Of a stretch of 64,000 bases of DNA, positions 18,064 through 26,198 are shown piece after piece. Source of the DNA: G963704535 sp963704535 (GTDB lineage Bacteria > Chloroflexota > Chloroflexia > Chloroflexales > Roseiflexaceae); NCBI GenBank assembly GCA_963704535.1, contig OY969916.1, positions 806,001-870,000 of the forward strand, read 5' to 3'. The translations under genes were made by a program, and so were the position numbers. Under the pieces are notes generated by a model. It was not told where the DNA came from. It made no database searches and saw only the letters and a list, made by a program, of their open reading frames with translations. The first letter of the stretch is position 1. The number at the start of each line of letters is the position of its first letter.

Positions 18064-19575
18064 ATGCCAAGCTTTGTAGAGCCTCAAAAGCGAGCCTCCT
18101 CCATCCCGGTGCGAACGAACACGGCAACATCCGGGCAGAAACATCATATACCTCCTGCTACACGCGTGCATGATCAAGCAGAGCAGCGGCTGCCCCAGGC
18201 CCATGGCGGAGGACGCGAAGTGGGCTCCCCCAGCATAGCCCCTCCTCGTTTTGCACATAACTTCAGCCGGATATTGATATACGGAAAAACATCTGAGGAG
18301 CCGGGGAGCGCGCCTGGAGCGCCTTCCCTTGCGCTCGCCACCCCAGCGACGTCGCGCGCCCGGCCGACCGATCCGGCAGAGCAGCAGGCCGAGGCTATCG
18401 GTACAGCGATCGGCTCGGAGCTGAACACCGTGGGTAGCATTTCGTCCGGCCAGCTTCAGCCGTCGGCTCGCGGGGTGGCCGAGCGGCACCTCGGCATGAG
18501 CCTGGAAGGCACACAGCTTCGGACCGACCAGGAGGCGCAGGCGAATGCGTCCCGCGAAGGCGCGTTGGCGGTCACTCAGGGCTCGACGATCAGCTTCGCG
18601 GCCGGGCAGTTCGCTCCAGCGACCCAAGCCGGCCGCGCGCTGATCGGGCACGAACTGACGCACGCGGCACAGCAAAAAGCACACTCCACGCAGGCCACAC
18701 AGTGCAAGCTCGTCATGCAGACGGCCCTGGGGAAGACCCCCACCGCAGCCGCACGCGAGTACTTTGACATCCTCGGCCTCAAGCCCGCCCTGTATCGATC
18801 CGTGTCGCCAACCGATGATAGTGTCGTCGTGGAAACCACCGACCAGGCGCGGCCCTCGCTGATCATCGAGCACGAGATCGTGTGGGCGCTGGCGCGCAGC
18901 GACAAACGATATACCGCGACGCCCAGCCAGCTACGCCAGGAGATCGTCGAGCGCAGAGGGATCGCCAGGACGGCAAGCCGCCTCAAAGGTCTCCGGTTCG
19001 GCAGCCTTGCACAAACAGGACAGCCAGACGGCATCCTGCTCAACACCACTTTTTGGCGCGCAGAACTGAACAGACGCACCGGCACTGTTACGCTCAAAAG
19101 CAAAACCGACAACGACGTCACACCGAGCAAGGCGATCGAAGATTTCGAAAAGAACACCTCGCTCTACGCACTCGAATGCTTTAGTAGTGTCGCATTCATC
19201 CAACTCCTCGCGATGCGCCGGCGCATGTCACCTGATCGATTTAACGCGAAGATGGATGGGCAGATCCGCATTCTGTTTACCGCCACCGGTGCAGTCTCTG
19301 GCAGCAACGAGGAGGTCGGCCTGGAGGAAATCGACATCGGTAGCGAGGACGCCGAACACGAACTGGTCCCCGGAGACCAAACCAATTGGAAGAGTCCTAC
19401 ATTCAACGAGAATATTATCTACCTCGGCGACGGGAAGTACTTTGCCCATCCGATCGGCATCGTGACAGGGAAGCAGGCATTCGCCGCAGCGTACTCAGGT
19501 GCGATTCCGAATGTGGCCGAGTTCAAGCTGGCCCAGTACCGATACCGGTGGGCGCACTGGTCCTCAGGCCAATAG
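18064..19575 (+). CDS. DUF4157 (eCIS core) protein with C-terminal putative effector domain
   Basis: Residues about 140-215 match DUF4157. They begin SARGVAERHLGMSLEGTQLRT and continue through NASREGALAVTQGSTISFAAGQF to the zincin-like GHELTHAAQQK. DUF4157 is enriched in cargo of extracellular contractile injection systems and in polymorphic toxins. The first 140 residues are Pro/Ala-rich and look disordered. The C-terminal 290 residues contain YALECFSSVAFIQLLAM and, later, ENIIYLGDGKYFAHPIGIVTG. These faintly recall Bacillus-type protein-glutamine gamma-glutamyltransferase, with Cys in the first block as candidate nucleophile; that call is weak. No injection-system structural genes are in the window. 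RBS AAGGTGG precedes ATG 18064. Confidence 0.7.
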   Translation: MPSFVEPQKRASSIPVRTNTATSGQKHHIPPATRVHDQAEQRLPQAHGGGREVGSPSIAPPRFAHNFSRILIYGKTSEEPGSAPGAPSLALATPATSRARPTDPAEQQAEAIGTAIGSELNTVGSISSGQLQPSARGVAERHLGMSLEGTQLRTDQEAQANASREGALAVTQGSTISFAAGQFAPATQAGRALIGHELTHAAQQKAHSTQATQCKLVMQTALGKTPTAAAREYFDILGLKPALYRSVSPTDDSVVVETTDQARPSLIIEHEIVWALARSDKRYTATPSQLRQEIVERRGIARTASRLKGLRFGSLAQTGQPDGILLNTTFWRAELNRRTGTVTLKSKTDNDVTPSKAIEDFEKNTSLYALECFSSVAFIQLLAMRRRMSPDRFNAKMDGQIRILFTATGAVSGSNEEVGLEEIDIGSEDAEHELVPGDQTNWKSPTFNENIIYLGDGKYFAHPIGIVTGKQAFAAAYSGAIPNVAEFKLAQYRYRWAHWSSGQ

Positions 19576-19616
19576 AACCTCTTCAGGCAGCCTCTTAAAA
19601 CTGCCGCAAGCAAAAA

Positions 19617-19672
19617 GCGTGAAGCGTGATCTCGCCTTGAGCATCACGTTTCACGCTTCACGTTTCACCAGG
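19617..19672. repeat. short direct-repeat hairpin (GTGAAGC/GTTTCAC type)
   Basis: GTGAAGCGTGATCT and the opposing GCATCACGTTTCACGCTTCA form a hairpin between convergent genes. It is a member of the same GTGAAAC octamer family seen near 690 and 43990, and it may terminate transcription in both directions. Confidence 0.55.
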
Positions 19673-19703
19673 CAGCCAGGACTCAGGTGGAACAACTGAG
19701 GCT

Positions 19704-20204
19704 TCAGGACTTGCCCAGCTCCCCGCGCTGCCAGCGGATATTGCCGCGCAGCAGCAGGTTCGAGGAGCGCAGCTTGTAGGCCAGGTCCTGGGCCAGGTTG
19801 CGGATGACGACGTAGCCGATGCGCGGGCTGGCGTCGCACAGGACGCGGAAGTCCGGCTCACGGATCACGATCAGCGTGGCCTGCTCGGTAGCGACGATGG
19901 TGGCCGAGCGCGACCCACTGCCCAGCAGGCTCATCTCGCCGAAGCACTGCCCGGAGTAGAGCGAGTTGATCGTCGAGGGGCCGACCGTCCCATCGGCGGC
20001 GCGGGTGTTGATCATGACCCGGACGCTGCCCTCGTGGATCACATACATCTCGTCGCCCTCGTCGCCCTCGTCAAAGATCGTCTTGCCGGCAGGGATGCGC
20101 AGGGCTTTGCAGCTATCGGCGACTTTCAGCAACTCCTCGTCGGTCAGCCCGCCAAAGATCTCGACCCGGCGCAGGTTGTCGATCACCCTCGTGCTGGTGC
20201 TCAT
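19704..20204 (-). CDS. cyclic nucleotide-binding domain protein without HTH
   Basis: The 166-residue protein is a single Crp-type cyclic nucleotide-binding fold: VEIFGGLTDEELLKVADSC, GKTIFDEGDEGDEMYVIHEGSVRV, a phosphate-binding-cassette region GQCFGEMSLLGSGSRSATIVA, and a C-terminal helix. The PBC Arg-Ser/Thr contact is kept as SRSA. There is no DNA-binding domain after the C-helix, so a signalling or scaffolding role is more likely than transcription control. ATG 20204 is preferred over a TTG 15 bases upstream because AAGGGGA lies at the right spacing. Confidence 0.8.
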   Translation of the reverse strand: MSTSTRVIDNLRRVEIFGGLTDEELLKVADSCKALRIPAGKTIFDEGDEGDEMYVIHEGSVRVMINTRAADGTVGPSTINSLYSGQCFGEMSLLGSGSRSATIVATEQATLIVIREPDFRVLCDASPRIGYVVIRNLAQDLAYKLRSSNLLLRGNIRWQRGELGKS

Positions 20205-20232
20205 GGTCGTCCCCTTCAACTTGAGTGTCGTT

Positions 20233-21514
20233 TTAGGGGTCTATTATACCCTCAAATCGCTCAAAAAAATCCGGGAACGTCTTCGCCACGCACTCGGCGC
20301 CACCGATCCGCACCCCAGGAATCTTCAGCCCGGTCAATGCAAAGCCCATTGCCATTCGGTGATCGTGATACGAGTTCGATCTGGGCCGGGCCATGCCAGC
20401 CGGGTGTGATCGTCATGCCGTCCTCGTGCTCCGCGACCGCGACGCCCAGCCTGCGTAGCTCCGCGACGATCGCGCTGATCCGGTCGGTCTCGTGGTGGCG
20501 GATCAGCGCGACGTTGCGGATCGTGGTCGGGCCATCGGCGAAGGGCGCCAGCGCGGCCAGGGTGATCACCATGTCCGGCATCTTGCACATGTCCAGCTCG
20601 ATGCCCCGCAGTTGCCCCGGCCCCTGGACCTCGACCCACGCAGCGCCCGAGCCGATGGAGCAGCCCATCTGCTCCAGCACCTCCAGGAAGCTGATATCGC
20701 CCTGGATCGACTGTCGCGACAGCCCCTCGATCCGCACCCGACCGCCGGTCAGCGCTGCCGCCGCGCAGAAGTACGAGGCATTGGAGGCATCCGGCTCGAT
20801 CTGGTAGTCACGCGCGTGGTAGCGCTGGCCCGCCGCCACACGAAAGCGCTCGTAGCGCTCGTGCTCGACCTGCGCGCCGAAGGCCGCCATCATCCCGATC
20901 GTGATATCGATAAACGGCGTCGCCATCAGCGGCGTCGTCATGGTCAGCTCGATATCTTCATCAGCGTACGGCGCGACCATCAGCAGCGCCGAGAGAAACT
21001 GGCTGGTTTTGTCGCCCGCGATGCCGGCGGCGCCGCCGCGCAACCCGCGGCCCGCGACGCCGATCGGCAGGCCGCCGTGCTCGCCCAGGCTGCGGCAATC
21101 GGCGCCGAGCGCGTTGAGCGTGGCCAGCAGGTCGCCCATGGGCCGCTGGCGCATCCGCGCGGTGCCGTCGAGCCGGTAGCGACCGTGGCCCAGGCAGACA
21201 TAGGCCAGCAGAAAGCGGGCGGCGGTGCCGGCCAGCTCGACCCACAACTCAGCCTCGGCTGCCCGCGGCGGCCCACCGGCGCCGCGCACCAGCACTTGGG
21301 ATAGGGCGTGATCCACGGCGGCACCGATCCCCAGGCGCCGCAGCCCGTCGATAAACCAGTGGCTATCGTCGCTAAACAGCGCGCCGGAAAGAGTTGATCG
21401 CCCATCGGCCAGCGCCGCCAGCAGCAGCGCGCGGTTGGTGATGCTCTTGGAGCCGGGGACACGCACGGTCGCGTCGATCGGCCCGCGCGCGGGGGTGATT
21501 GGCTGGGTTGTCAT
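20233..21514 (-). CDS. aroA: 3-phosphoshikimate 1-carboxyvinyltransferase (EPSP synthase), one frameshift
   Basis: EPSP synthase makes 5-enolpyruvylshikimate-3-phosphate from shikimate-3-phosphate and PEP in the shikimate pathway. Recognisable motifs are VPGSKSITNRALLLAALADG at the N-terminus, LDGTARMRQRPMGDL, GDKTSQFLSALLM and IEPDASNASYF. The C-terminal signature HDHRMAMGFALTGLKIPG and the ending AKTFPDFFERFEGI are in another frame. Deleting one base of the TT at 20375-20376 (GAACTCG to GACTCG on the coding strand) restores AQIDSYHDHRMAM and a stop at 20233. This single-base insertion is more likely an assembly error than decay, since the rest is conserved. Confidence 0.88.
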
Positions 21515-21535
21515 AGCGAGAGCTTTCCTTGCGGT

Positions 21536-21590
21536 TGCCTGTTGTCAGTTGCGGCGCAACTGACAACGGACAACTGACAACGGACCTTAT
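21536..21590. repeat. short direct-repeat hairpin (TGTCAGTTG type)
   Basis: Between aroA and the upstream methyltransferase, TTGTCAGTTGCGGCG is followed by CGCAACTGACAACGGACAAC and a further ACTGACAACGG. The arms pair into a hairpin made of repeated TGTCAGTTG. The motif is close to a cyanobacterial short tandem repeat class. Confidence 0.6.
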
Positions 21591-21591
21591 C

Positions 21592-22416
21592 TCAATCTCT
21601 AACACAGGAGGTAAACGCGACGATACCATACTGCCGGCGCTCCACGGTTCGCAGCCGGTGCCGCGCGAACTCCCCCACAAGCTGGTCGAGCGTCCAGAAA
21701 CGGATGCCGCCGCGCCGGGCCAGCGACTGCAACACCCGCCCGGCAACTGTCTCCGCGCTGGTCAGGGTCATCGCGACGTAGCGCCCACTGTCGGCCAGTG
21801 TCCGTCGCACCTCGGCCAGGCAGCCGCCGAGATCGCCGATCTCGTTGAGCGAGCCGCCGATCGCCACCCCGGCGGCGACGCCCGGCGCGATCGGCAGCGC
21901 CTGCGCCCGGGCGCGGATGAAGCTGACCCGGCGCCCGGCGGAGCGAGCGCGCCGCCGTCCTTCCAGCAGCATGGGCAGCGAGTGATCGACCGCAGCTACG
22001 TGGCCCTGGGCGCCGATCATCGCGCGGTCCAGCGCCCGCGCGTACAGCCCATTCGAGCATGCGACATCGAGATACAGCCCGCCCCGGCGCGGATCGAGCA
22101 GCCCAGTGACCAGCGGCAGCTCGCGGCCGTACGGAAAGCGCTCGCCGGTGAACAACGTCAGCGCGAACGGTCGCCAGAATCGCTCGTAGGCCCAGGCGGC
22201 CGGCGCCAGTTCGTTCACGGTCTGTGCAGGTGTGGGCGGGTGCGGCACGCCCAGGAAATCGGCGATGCCCCCGTGCAGCGGGTAGCCCGCGCCACAGGCC
22301 GCGCAGTCAAGCTGGCCGCCGACGATCTCGCCGGCCCGATCGATCTGCGGGCGCTGGAGCAACAGCGACCCGCGACACGAAGGACAGCGGAGGTAGGGCA
22401 GGAGATTACCGTACAT
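21592..22416 (-). CDS. class I SAM-dependent methyltransferase with N-terminal zinc-ribbon
   Basis: The protein starts with a Trm112-like zinc ribbon (LRCPSCRGSLL and LDCAACGAGYPLHGGIADFL). A Rossmann methyltransferase domain follows: LYLDVACSNGLYARAL as motif I, HVAAVDHSLPMLLEGRRRA as motif II, ALPIAPGVAAGVAIGGSLNEIGD, and a late RYVAMTL strand. The motif I Gly pattern is DVACSNG rather than DvGcGtG, but it is compatible with SAM binding. The substrate cannot be deduced; related proteins modify small molecules or lipids and quinones. It lies 77 bases upstream of aroA on the same strand, with a repeat hairpin between, so co-transcription is uncertain. Confidence 0.75.
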   Translation of the reverse strand: MYGNLLPYLRCPSCRGSLLLQRPQIDRAGEIVGGQLDCAACGAGYPLHGGIADFLGVPHPPTPAQTVNELAPAAWAYERFWRPFALTLFTGERFPYGRELPLVTGLLDPRRGGLYLDVACSNGLYARALDRAMIGAQGHVAAVDHSLPMLLEGRRRARSAGRRVSFIRARAQALPIAPGVAAGVAIGGSLNEIGDLGGCLAEVRRTLADSGRYVAMTLTSAETVAGRVLQSLARRGGIRFWTLDQLVGEFARHRLRTVERRQYGIVAFTSCVRD

Positions 22417-22490
22417 GGGACCTGCGTTTCATGCTTCATTCTTACGCCAGGTGACCCTATCTTACCATAAGACCGGGTTTCGGCCAGCGC

Positions 22491-22562
22491 CATTCTACTT
22501 TCCAGTGTGAGTGGGAGACAGTGAGGGCTTCCCCTTCAAACCCCCTTTTTCTTCCAGAATAG
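22491..22562. repeat. family A dispersed repeat, single copy, inverted
   Basis: On the minus strand this reads CTATTCTGGAAGAAAAAGGG, continues GGTTTGAAGGGGAAGCCCTC and ends CACACTGGAAAGTAGAATGG. It matches the units at 9671-9843 and 58637-58706. It lies just upstream of the minus-strand methyltransferase, next to the subtilase terminator. Confidence 0.75.
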
Positions 22563-22599
22563 AACGGACCGATCGAGCCAGTGCCCGATCGGTCCGTTC
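22562..22599 (-). terminator. strong hairpin downstream of subtilase gene
   Basis: GAACGGACCGATCG and CGATCGGTCCGTTC form a perfect 14-bp stem around a 10-base loop, 35 bases beyond the subtilase stop. There is no long T-run on either side. Confidence 0.7.
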
Positions 22600-22633
22600 T
22601 GTGATCCGTCTATTCGGCTAGTTTGTGAGGACG

Positions 22634-24307
22634 CTACCTGGGGCTGACGGCGGCCAGCGCGTCGACCACGCCGTGGCCGTAGAAGCCGTTAAAGTCCTCA
22701 TCCCCTTCGCATAAGGCGTTGTACGAGGCAGGAATCGGCGGCGGGTAATCGTAGAGCGGCGGATCTGGGCAGGGGCGCTCGGCTGCGGTATCGGTCAGGA
22801 TATCCTCGACCGCCACCGGACTCAGCCGCAGCCCGGCGTTGAATGGATCAGGCCGGCCGTACTCGCTGACGATCAGCGCCGCCACGCCGGTCGCATGCGG
22901 GGAGGCCATCGACGTGCCCTGGAGATACTGGTAGTAGGCGCAGACGTCGTCCTGGCAGTCGCGCACAACAAACGGGGTGTTGGGCGATCCGTCGGGGTTG
23001 AGTTCGCCGTTAAGCTCGGCCAGCGCCTGCGGGTAGGTCGACAGGATCAGGTTCGCCGGCTGGGGCTGCGCCGTATCATAGAAGTCGCCGCCGGGAGCCG
23101 AGACCGTGGTCTGCTCAACGCCGTAGTTGGAGTAGTACGCCTTGCGGAAGCTTGGGCCGAGCGCCGAGACGCTCAGCACGCCCTCGGCCTCGGTCGGCAT
23201 GACCAAGCAGGAGTTATCGATGTCGCGGTCATACTCGGAGCCGGGCGGGTAGTCGGGGCTGGAGCCGTCGAAGGTCGGGTAGCTGAGGTCGGTGTGCGCA
23301 TTGCCCAGGGAGCCGACCGGGGTGACACCATGCCGGCGCGCGTAGTTCACCGCGCGCTGGACCGCGATGCGGGTAAGCGTCTGCTCCAGTTGGTCCTCGG
23401 GCAAGTCGGCCGGGTTGTTGGTGCAGTTGAAGAGCCACGGGTCGATGTAGAAGCTCATGTTGACGACATCGATCCCGATATCGCCGGCATAGACCAGCGC
23501 GTCGACCACCGGCTGCAGGAAGACGTAGCCCGAGTCCTGCCCGCCGCGAATGTTCACCAGGGTGATATTCGGCGCCACGCCGGCAAGCCCCAAGCCGTTG
23601 AGCGCCGCGCCGACGGTCCCGGCGACGTGGGTACCGTGGCCGTTATCGTCCGCATCGGGCGGATCGACGCACGAGGGGACTTCGCACGGCCCGTCGATAT
23701 CGGGCATGTCGGTCGCGAAGTTGCGGCTGAGCGCAAGGTTGAAGTTTGGCGCGATATCGGGGTGCGAGCCGTCGATGCCGCTGTCGATGATGCCGACCAG
23801 CACGCCCTCGTCGCCGGGCTGCACGGCGTACGAGCCGTCGACGGTGGCGTTGATCATCTCCATATCCCACTGCAAGGGCGCCAGCGGTTCCTCGTCCAGG
23901 GCCGCCTGACGCACCGCAGCGCTGCCGCTCTGCTGCGCCTGGCCGGCCGCGGCCGCCCGCTCCTTGGTCAACCGCTCGACATCATCACGCACCGGCCGAA
24001 TTAGGCGCGGCGAGTGCCCGATCGCGGCATTCGCGGCAGCGCCCCGCAGCGCGGGCTGCTTGGCTACCGCTGCGATGAAGTTCGGGTTGCTGGATCGAAC
24101 GGTCGCCACACCGACGGCCGCGTTTTCGCGCACGAGCGTGCCGCCCGCCGCGCTGATCGCCGCACGCGCCGCCTTCACCGACACCCCGTCGGCGTACACG
24201 ACGACGAACTCGCGCTGCGCTTGCTTGGCCGGCGCAGCCATGGCCGCCGGTACGATGCCGGCGAGCAGCACCATCAAGCTCAACCAAACGCCGATTCTTT
24301 TCTTCAC
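22634..24307 (-). CDS. secreted subtilisin-like serine protease (S8)
   Basis: The 557-residue preproenzyme has a signal peptide (KKRIGVWLSLMVLLAGIVPAAMAA) and an inhibitor-I9-like propeptide with FVVVYADGVSVKAARAAISA. The catalytic domain follows, with Asp175 in GIIDSGIDGSHPD, His224 in NGHGTHVAGTV and Ser in GTSMASPHATGVAALIV. The oxyanion Asn region is near GSLGNAHTDL. Several Cys pairs in the inserts (PCEVPSC, CQDDVC) could form disulfides, which fits an extracellular enzyme. The gene is monocistronic, with a hairpin terminator downstream and a 350-bp upstream region that probably holds its promoter. Confidence 0.92.
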   Translation of the reverse strand: MKKRIGVWLSLMVLLAGIVPAAMAAPAKQAQREFVVVYADGVSVKAARAAISAAGGTLVRENAAVGVATVRSSNPNFIAAVAKQPALRGAAANAAIGHSPRLIRPVRDDVERLTKERAAAAGQAQQSGSAAVRQAALDEEPLAPLQWDMEMINATVDGSYAVQPGDEGVLVGIIDSGIDGSHPDIAPNFNLALSRNFATDMPDIDGPCEVPSCVDPPDADDNGHGTHVAGTVGAALNGLGLAGVAPNITLVNIRGGQDSGYVFLQPVVDALVYAGDIGIDVVNMSFYIDPWLFNCTNNPADLPEDQLEQTLTRIAVQRAVNYARRHGVTPVGSLGNAHTDLSYPTFDGSSPDYPPGSEYDRDIDNSCLVMPTEAEGVLSVSALGPSFRKAYYSNYGVEQTTVSAPGGDFYDTAQPQPANLILSTYPQALAELNGELNPDGSPNTPFVVRDCQDDVCAYYQYLQGTSMASPHATGVAALIVSEYGRPDPFNAGLRLSPVAVEDILTDTAAERPCPDPPLYDYPPPIPASYNALCEGDEDFNGFYGHGVVDALAAVSPR

Positions 24308-24657
24308 CTGTTCCTCCTACGTACGAACACTTCCAATCCTGGCGGCAACCACAGATCTCCCTCTCCAGCACAAACGGTTAGCGGCGCCTACGAAGTACGC
24401 AGGCCGCCTCCCGATCTTCGCCTTTCACGGGCTACAAAATTGAATGTGGCACCCAAGAGCTGATGTGTCGATTATATAGCTTCCTGTAAGATTGTCAATA
24501 TTGTCATATACGCCACCCTGATACTATACCGCACCAAATACGCTTGGCTTCCCTATCAATTCGCACCAAATGAAAGCCCTAAACATCTTAATGTTAAAAA
24601 TGTAAAGAAGATGTCAAAATTGTCACAATTCAGATGCCAACAGTAGCCAGGCACACC
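24308..24657. other. AT-richer intergenic region upstream of subtilase
   Basis: This 350-bp stretch has clearly lower GC than its surroundings from about 24470. It holds repeated TATTGTCA / AAATTGTCA motifs and an AACATCTT...AAGATGT inverted repeat near 24587-24615. It probably contains the minus-strand promoter of the subtilase. The IS at 24664 is inserted at its far end. Confidence 0.45.
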
Positions 24658-24663
24658 TTTTAT

Positions 24664-25991
24664 CTGTAGTTTTGCAAAGTTGAACCACACGCGCTCCTGT
24701 AGTAGGATAGCCCCATGCGGATCCGTGCCAGATAAATCACCACCAGGAGCGGGTATGCCAGCGATTGTTGAGTTCCCAAGCGTCGTGCAAGACCTCCTGG
24801 TCCAATACGCAGACCTGTTTGCCAACCAGCCCGAGCGCCAGCACTTCGCTGAGTATCTGACCGGCCTGTTCATTGCTGAACGCAAAACCGTCAGCGGTAT
24901 CAACCGCGAGTTTGCAGTCACGACAGACCAGTCCTGCCTGAACCGCTGGATCACTGAGGTTGAGTGGGAGGAAAAGGCGCTCAACCAGCGGCGCCTCGAG
25001 CTGCTGCAACGCAACTCTGCCACCCACTACACCAAGAATGGCGTCATCGCGATTGATAACACCCTCATCGATCACGACGGCAAGCTGATTGAAGATGTCG
25101 GCTGGTTCTGGGATCATGCTGAGAAGCGGCACCTGATTGCCCACGACTACTTGATCGCCAACTACGTCTGCGCTTCCGGCAAGCACTATCCGCTGGAGTT
25201 CCGCCGCTTTCGCAAGAAGGACACCTGTGCCGCCACAGGCAGTCTCTTCAAGAACCACACCGTCCTGTGTCAAGAACTGGTCGATTGGGTCGTGGAACAG
25301 AACATACCGGGCGATTTCACCTTCGATAGTTACTTCACCCATGCCGACATTCTCAACCACATCGACGGTTATGGCCGCAATTACGTCGGTGATCTGAAGT
25401 TCAATCGTACTATCAACGTCGATGGACGCGACTGGAAAGCCAGTGAATGGGTGAAGGCCGAACTGGGACCGCTGTGTCGGCGCAAAACGACCGTCGACGG
25501 CAAAGAGCAATGGTACTTCACCAAAAGTATTCGCATTCCGGGCGTCACGCACACGGTGCGGATTGTGGTGCTGTGGAAAGGGCAACGGGATGCCGAACCA
25601 CGCAAGATCTTGATTACCAATCGCACCTATTGGGAAGTGCATCGCATCCTCAAGACGTATCGCAAACGCTGGACAGGAACGGAGACCTTCCATCGGGACG
25701 GGAAGCAGCATCTCGGCATGGGCGATTGTCAGCTCAGGAAGGGCGAGAGCCAGACACGGCATATGTATCTCGTATTCCTGGCGTACAGCGCCTTGATGAC
25801 CCAGTTGCGGCACGACCGTGCGCAGGAATGGGCTCAGGCACGCCTAATGACCATCGGCGAGTCCTGTCGCGCCATGTCTCGCGAGACCTTGGGCAAAACG
25901 ATCGCCTGGGTGGTTGAGCAGGTTCAGCAAGGGCAGAGTCTGTCCGATATCAAGGCCCATTTGGCCCTACCCTAACTTTGCAAAACTACAG
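24664..25991 (+). mobile_element. complete insertion sequence, 1328 bp, IS4/IS701-like
   Basis: Perfect 18-bp terminal inverted repeats are visible: CTGTAGTTTTGCAAAGTT at the left and its complement AACTTTGCAAAACTACAG at the right. TTTTAT (24658-24663 and 25992-25997) is a direct duplication of the target. A single intact transposase fills the element. It landed at the left edge of a family B repeat. The absence of decay suggests recent insertion. Confidence 0.9.
24755..25975 (+). CDS. IS4/IS701-like DDE transposase
   Basis: The 406-residue transposase has an N-terminal region with FANQPERQHFAEYLTGL and AERKTVSGINREF, as in IS701-type and related IS4-superfamily enzymes. The DDE residues are probably Asp in AIDNTLIDHDG, Asp in FTFDSYFTHAD and Glu in RKRWTGTETFHRDGKQHLG. 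The YRxRW...E...HLGMGD pattern parallels the IS701 transposase at 38928-40354. ATG 24755 is chosen for its AGGAG 5 bases upstream. It catalyses cut-and-paste movement of the surrounding element. Confidence 0.85.
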   Translation: MPAIVEFPSVVQDLLVQYADLFANQPERQHFAEYLTGLFIAERKTVSGINREFAVTTDQSCLNRWITEVEWEEKALNQRRLELLQRNSATHYTKNGVIAIDNTLIDHDGKLIEDVGWFWDHAEKRHLIAHDYLIANYVCASGKHYPLEFRRFRKKDTCAATGSLFKNHTVLCQELVDWVVEQNIPGDFTFDSYFTHADILNHIDGYGRNYVGDLKFNRTINVDGRDWKASEWVKAELGPLCRRKTTVDGKEQWYFTKSIRIPGVTHTVRIVVLWKGQRDAEPRKILITNRTYWEVHRILKTYRKRWTGTETFHRDGKQHLGMGDCQLRKGESQTRHMYLVFLAYSALMTQLRHDRAQEWAQARLMTIGESCRAMSRETLGKTIAWVVEQVQQGQSLSDIKAHLALP

Positions 25992-25994
25992 TTT

Positions 25995-26087
25995 TATAGC
26001 AAACCTATTTGAGTTGTAAAAGTGGGTGGGCTTTTCTGCGGGGGCTTCCCCCACACCCCCTTTTACAACTCATTTAGGAATGCTATA
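25995..26087. repeat. family B MITE-like element
   Basis: The element begins TATAGCAAACCTATTTGAG and ends CTCATTTAGGAATGCTATA, an imperfect terminal inverted repeat of about 18 bp. The interior is GTGGGTGGGCTTTTCTGCGG, then a GGGGCTTCCCCC hairpin. It carries no gene. The copy at 36038-36132 has the same ends and interior. It looks like a non-autonomous miniature transposable element. Confidence 0.75.
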
Positions 26088-26126
26088 TCGAACGCCGCCC
26101 ACATGTTTCTGTGGACGGCGTTCGAT
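26087..26126 (-). terminator. hairpin, probable terminator of the PD40 lipoprotein gene before IS insertion
   Basis: ATCGAACGCCGCCCACA and TGTGGACGGCGTTCGAT form a 17-bp stem with one mismatch and a 6-base loop. It lies downstream of the minus-strand lipoprotein gene at 27162, now separated from it by the IS at 26199-27161. Confidence 0.65.
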
Positions 26127-26198
26127 ACAATCCCGCTCGCTCATGCCATCAAGCGTCAAATCTCTCGTCCCGGTCGTACTTCGCCGATGGTATTCTAG

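Noticed and set aside
17419..18873. 484-codon open frame on the minus strand
   Set aside because: It runs antisense to three plus-strand genes with clear family resemblance, has no recognisable motif, and its composition is that of a shadow frame in GC-rich DNA.
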